From the NCBI GenBank assembly GCA_964408085.1, contig CAYOYB010000004.1:91397-155396 (forward strand): a stretch of 64,000 nt of DNA, in the 5' to 3' direction. Below, one piece after another: positions 62,253-64,000 of the stretch. The notes below the pieces were generated by a model, which worked only from the letters and a program-made list of their open reading frames with translations, was not told the DNA's origin and did not search any database. A program made the position numbers and the translations under genes. Source of the DNA: CAJLIR01 sp964408085. GTDB lineage: Bacteria; Bacillota_I; Bacilli_A; RF39; UBA660. How positions within the stretch are numbered: the first letter of the stretch is position 1; every line of letters begins with the position of its first letter.

Positions 62253-63251
62253 TTACTTTTTGCGATTGCTATTTTCAATTTTATTATAAAAATTTTCTTT
62301 ATTAATTTTATTATTTTCATGATAAAATGCCTTTTTATCTAGTCTTTTTTTACCTTCTGCTTCTAATATTTCTTGTATTACTTGCTTAATCTCTTCATCC
62401 TGTATACTTCTTTGTAACTGAAGCAATTCTTCTTTACTTCTTCTTTTTACCTGCCCATTTTCATCTAAATAGTATTCTATTTTTAATTGTGGGCACTGAA
62501 TCCATTTTGGATTTTTTTTAAACATTATATCAAAAGCTTCTTCAAAATCTAAATAATAAGAATTAAAATTAAAATTTTGTTTAAAATCTCTTAAATAGTT
62601 TCCATATTCCCTTAAATTAGTCGAAACTCTCTTTTCTAAATATTCTATATTACTTTGTTCTAATTGTATACCAGCTAATTGACAAAAATATATAAAATTT
62701 TTAATTGCTTCATTATCTACAAATTTTTCTTCAGAATATAATTTATAATTATCTTCATAATATTGTGGATTACCTAATGCAAATTCATTTTGTTTAATAT
62801 CTTTAATTCTATCATCTTCACTTAAAGATATTAATTTTTCTTTAGCAATTCTAATTAAATCAAAATTTATTTTTTCTAATCTTAAATCAAAGAATACTTT
62901 AAAATGATTTAATTCATGAAATAAAGTTCTTAATTCTAAAATTTTTCCATTATATATATTTTTTATAACATCTTCATCTATTATAATTGTATTATCTTCA
63001 TCTATATATTGTCCTTTAATACTTTTGATAGGAATTTTTGCAATAATACATTTAGATAAAGTATTATTATAATTAGTATTTTTTAAATATTCTCTCATGA
63101 TTTGCTCCACAAATGCTTCAATTGTTTCTTTAAACTCGTTATAAAAAATTATAGGTCTTAAATCATTTCGATTTTGATAATGTACTTTTAAAACGGTACT
63201 TATAATTTCAAATCTATGTGAATTTATAATTGTTTCATTTAGAAGTTCCAT
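62253..63251 (-). CDS. HExxH-motif protein, unknown (possible metallopeptidase)
   Basis: A 332-residue soluble protein. LRTLFHELNHFKVFFD (His112, Glu113, His116) is an HExxH zinc motif, and SEEKFVDNEAIKNFIYF downstream could supply a third Glu ligand. The rest is helical and charged, ending NNKINKENFYNKIENSNRKK. No named family. It lies 35 bp after the recombinase gene of the second element and may be part of it. Confidence 0.65.
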   Translation of the reverse strand: MELLNETIINSHRFEIISTVLKVHYQNRNDLRPIIFYNEFKETIEAFVEQIMREYLKNTNYNNTLSKCIIAKIPIKSIKGQYIDEDNTIIIDEDVIKNIYNGKILELRTLFHELNHFKVFFDLRLEKINFDLIRIAKEKLISLSEDDRIKDIKQNEFALGNPQYYEDNYKLYSEEKFVDNEAIKNFIYFCQLAGIQLEQSNIEYLEKRVSTNLREYGNYLRDFKQNFNFNSYYLDFEEAFDIMFKKNPKWIQCPQLKIEYYLDENGQVKRRSKEELLQLQRSIQDEEIKQVIQEILEAEGKKRLDKKAFYHENNKINKENFYNKIENSNRKK

Positions 63252-63285
63252 AATATCAACTCCTTTATCATTATTTTATCATATT

Positions 63286-64000
63286 TCAGGCATTTATTGA
63301 TAGTAATGTTAAATTTTCTTTATCAAATCTTGATTCTTTTTTGTTAGGAATTATTTGTAATAAACTATTCTTTTGACCTAGTTCTTCTAAATTAACAGAA
63401 TCAATATTTAAATTGTTTTGTTTTATTTTATAAAATTCACTTAACGATTTTATATAATTATCTTTATCTTCCTTTGTATTATAATTAGATAGTATTAAAC
63501 TTTTATCATTAGAGTTAATCACTAAATCAAAGCAATTCTCTCTAAATAAATAACCAATATTATTAATTTCTTTTTTGTTAATATTAATCTTCTTAATAGA
63601 TACATTTTTCTTTTTGTCGACTTCAATACTAATATTATCAATATACTTAAATACTAATTCTTGTTTTTGTTCTTTAGATAATTTATCCCATAAATGATTC
63701 TTTCTAACATAATATGATTTATTTTTTATTTGTTCTAATTGTTTTAAATTATAAATTAATCTCATTTCATTTTTATGATCTTCTGTACTTTCTTTTATAG
63801 TTAAATCTTTGATTTTCTCTTCTGTTATTTTCTTTTGATTTTTAATAAAATCTAATTCATCTTTTAATTCTATTTCTTCAACAATACCATCTACAAAGGC
63901 ACTCTTAATTCTTTTTTCTTTAATATTTAATTCATCAATTATTTTATTACATTTTTTTAATTCATTTTCAGTATTTTGATATAAATATGGTTTATAAGTA
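63286..64000 (-). CDS. Large serine recombinase, C-terminal part (runs off the window)
   Basis: The minus-strand frame is open to the window edge, at least 238 residues. It reads TYKPYLYQNTENELKKCNKI, then FVDGIVEEIELKDELDFIKN and HLWDKLSKEQKQELVFKYID; such coiled-coil segments with a WxxLS..EKQ..V..FID end are the C-terminal part of large serine integrases. The catalytic domain would lie beyond 64000. An internal Met at 63765 is not the true start. The downstream genes continue leftward. Confidence 0.75.
   Translation of the reverse strand, partial: TYKPYLYQNTENELKKCNKIIDELNIKEKRIKSAFVDGIVEEIELKDELDFIKNQKKITEEKIKDLTIKESTEDHKNEMRLIYNLKQLEQIKNKSYYVRKNHLWDKLSKEQKQELVFKYIDNISIEVDKKKNVSIKKININKKEINNIGYLFRENCFDLVINSNDKSLILSNYNTKEDKDNYIKSLSEFYKIKQNNLNIDSVNLEELGQKNSLLQIIPNKKESRFDKENLTLLSINA

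Larger units (their letters stand above)
61323..64000. mobile_element. Left part of a second integrative element (edge open)
   Basis: The segment holds a partial large serine recombinase at the window edge and small genes of unknown function downstream of it in the same direction, the same layout as the first element. I could not identify an att site or left border; the start given is only the last gene that looks element-like. Confidence 0.4.

Noticed and set aside
1..64000. CRISPR arrays or rRNA genes
   Set aside because: No regularly spaced repeats of 24-40 bp and no rRNA-like sequence were seen on either strand.

Overview
The window is about 64 kb of very AT-rich DNA. Gene types, the Gram-positive order ecfA1-ecfA2-ecfT-truA-rplM-rpsI, strong purine-rich ribosome binding sites and peptidoglycan hydrolases without outer-membrane genes point to a low-GC Firmicute (Bacilli, Erysipelotrichia or RF39-like gut lineage; I cannot name a species). 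The only tRNA is tRNA-Trp with anticodon CCA, and TGA is used as a stop, so the standard bacterial code applies.

Layout. 1-2966: nucleotide-sanitation genes (MazG-like, Nudix), tRNA-Trp, a SleB-like cell-wall hydrolase and the C-terminal half of a LysM amidase. 2957-18365: a 15.4 kb mobile element that cuts this amidase gene in two. 18360-24705: the amidase N-terminal half, then HtrA protease, an Abi_2 protein, a CwlD-like amidase, a pseudouridine synthase, an rRNA methyltransferase and two membrane proteins. 24785-28944: rpsI, rplM, truA and the ECF transporter core. 29143-43071: PHP phosphoesterase, AI-2E permease, glucosaminidase, RNase II-like protein, HD phosphohydrolase, phosphoketolase, an ABC exporter with a small secreted protein, a methionine gamma-lyase-family protein and an SDR. 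43279-61200: an accessory stretch with a CAT-like acetyltransferase, three unfamiliar Asn-rich proteins and many small or fused nucleotide, RNA and methyl-transfer enzymes. Several of its intergenic units are repeated, and it holds gene remnants and a frameshifted gene. 61323-64000: the end of what looks like a second integrative element, with the C-terminal part of another large serine recombinase running off the edge.

The main find is the 2957-18365 element. A large serine recombinase lies near its left end. Both junctions can be read to the base: a 6-bp core CACCTC is shared by the two ends, and each is flanked inside the element by a 17-bp arm, which together form an inverted repeat as expected for attP. 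Removing the element restores one open frame of about 465 codons for a CwlC-like amidase with five LysM repeats. Its cargo is a single leftward operon: PLD-nuclease/SF2 helicase, 62-aa protein, SMC-like ATPase, 167-aa protein, dndC, dndD, dndE, dndA. This is a DNA phosphorothioation module (dndC-D-E-A order, no dndB and no dndFGH) placed behind four partner genes. It recalls the DndCDEA-PbeABCD antiviral system described from haloarchaea, here in a bacterial integrative element. A Fic protein and its small neighbour sit at the right end. A control region near 6.1-6.75 kb has a ribbon-helix-helix gene, twin operators and a promoter-terminator pair that could make a ~60-nt RNA.

All function calls are made by reading motifs; no database search was possible.
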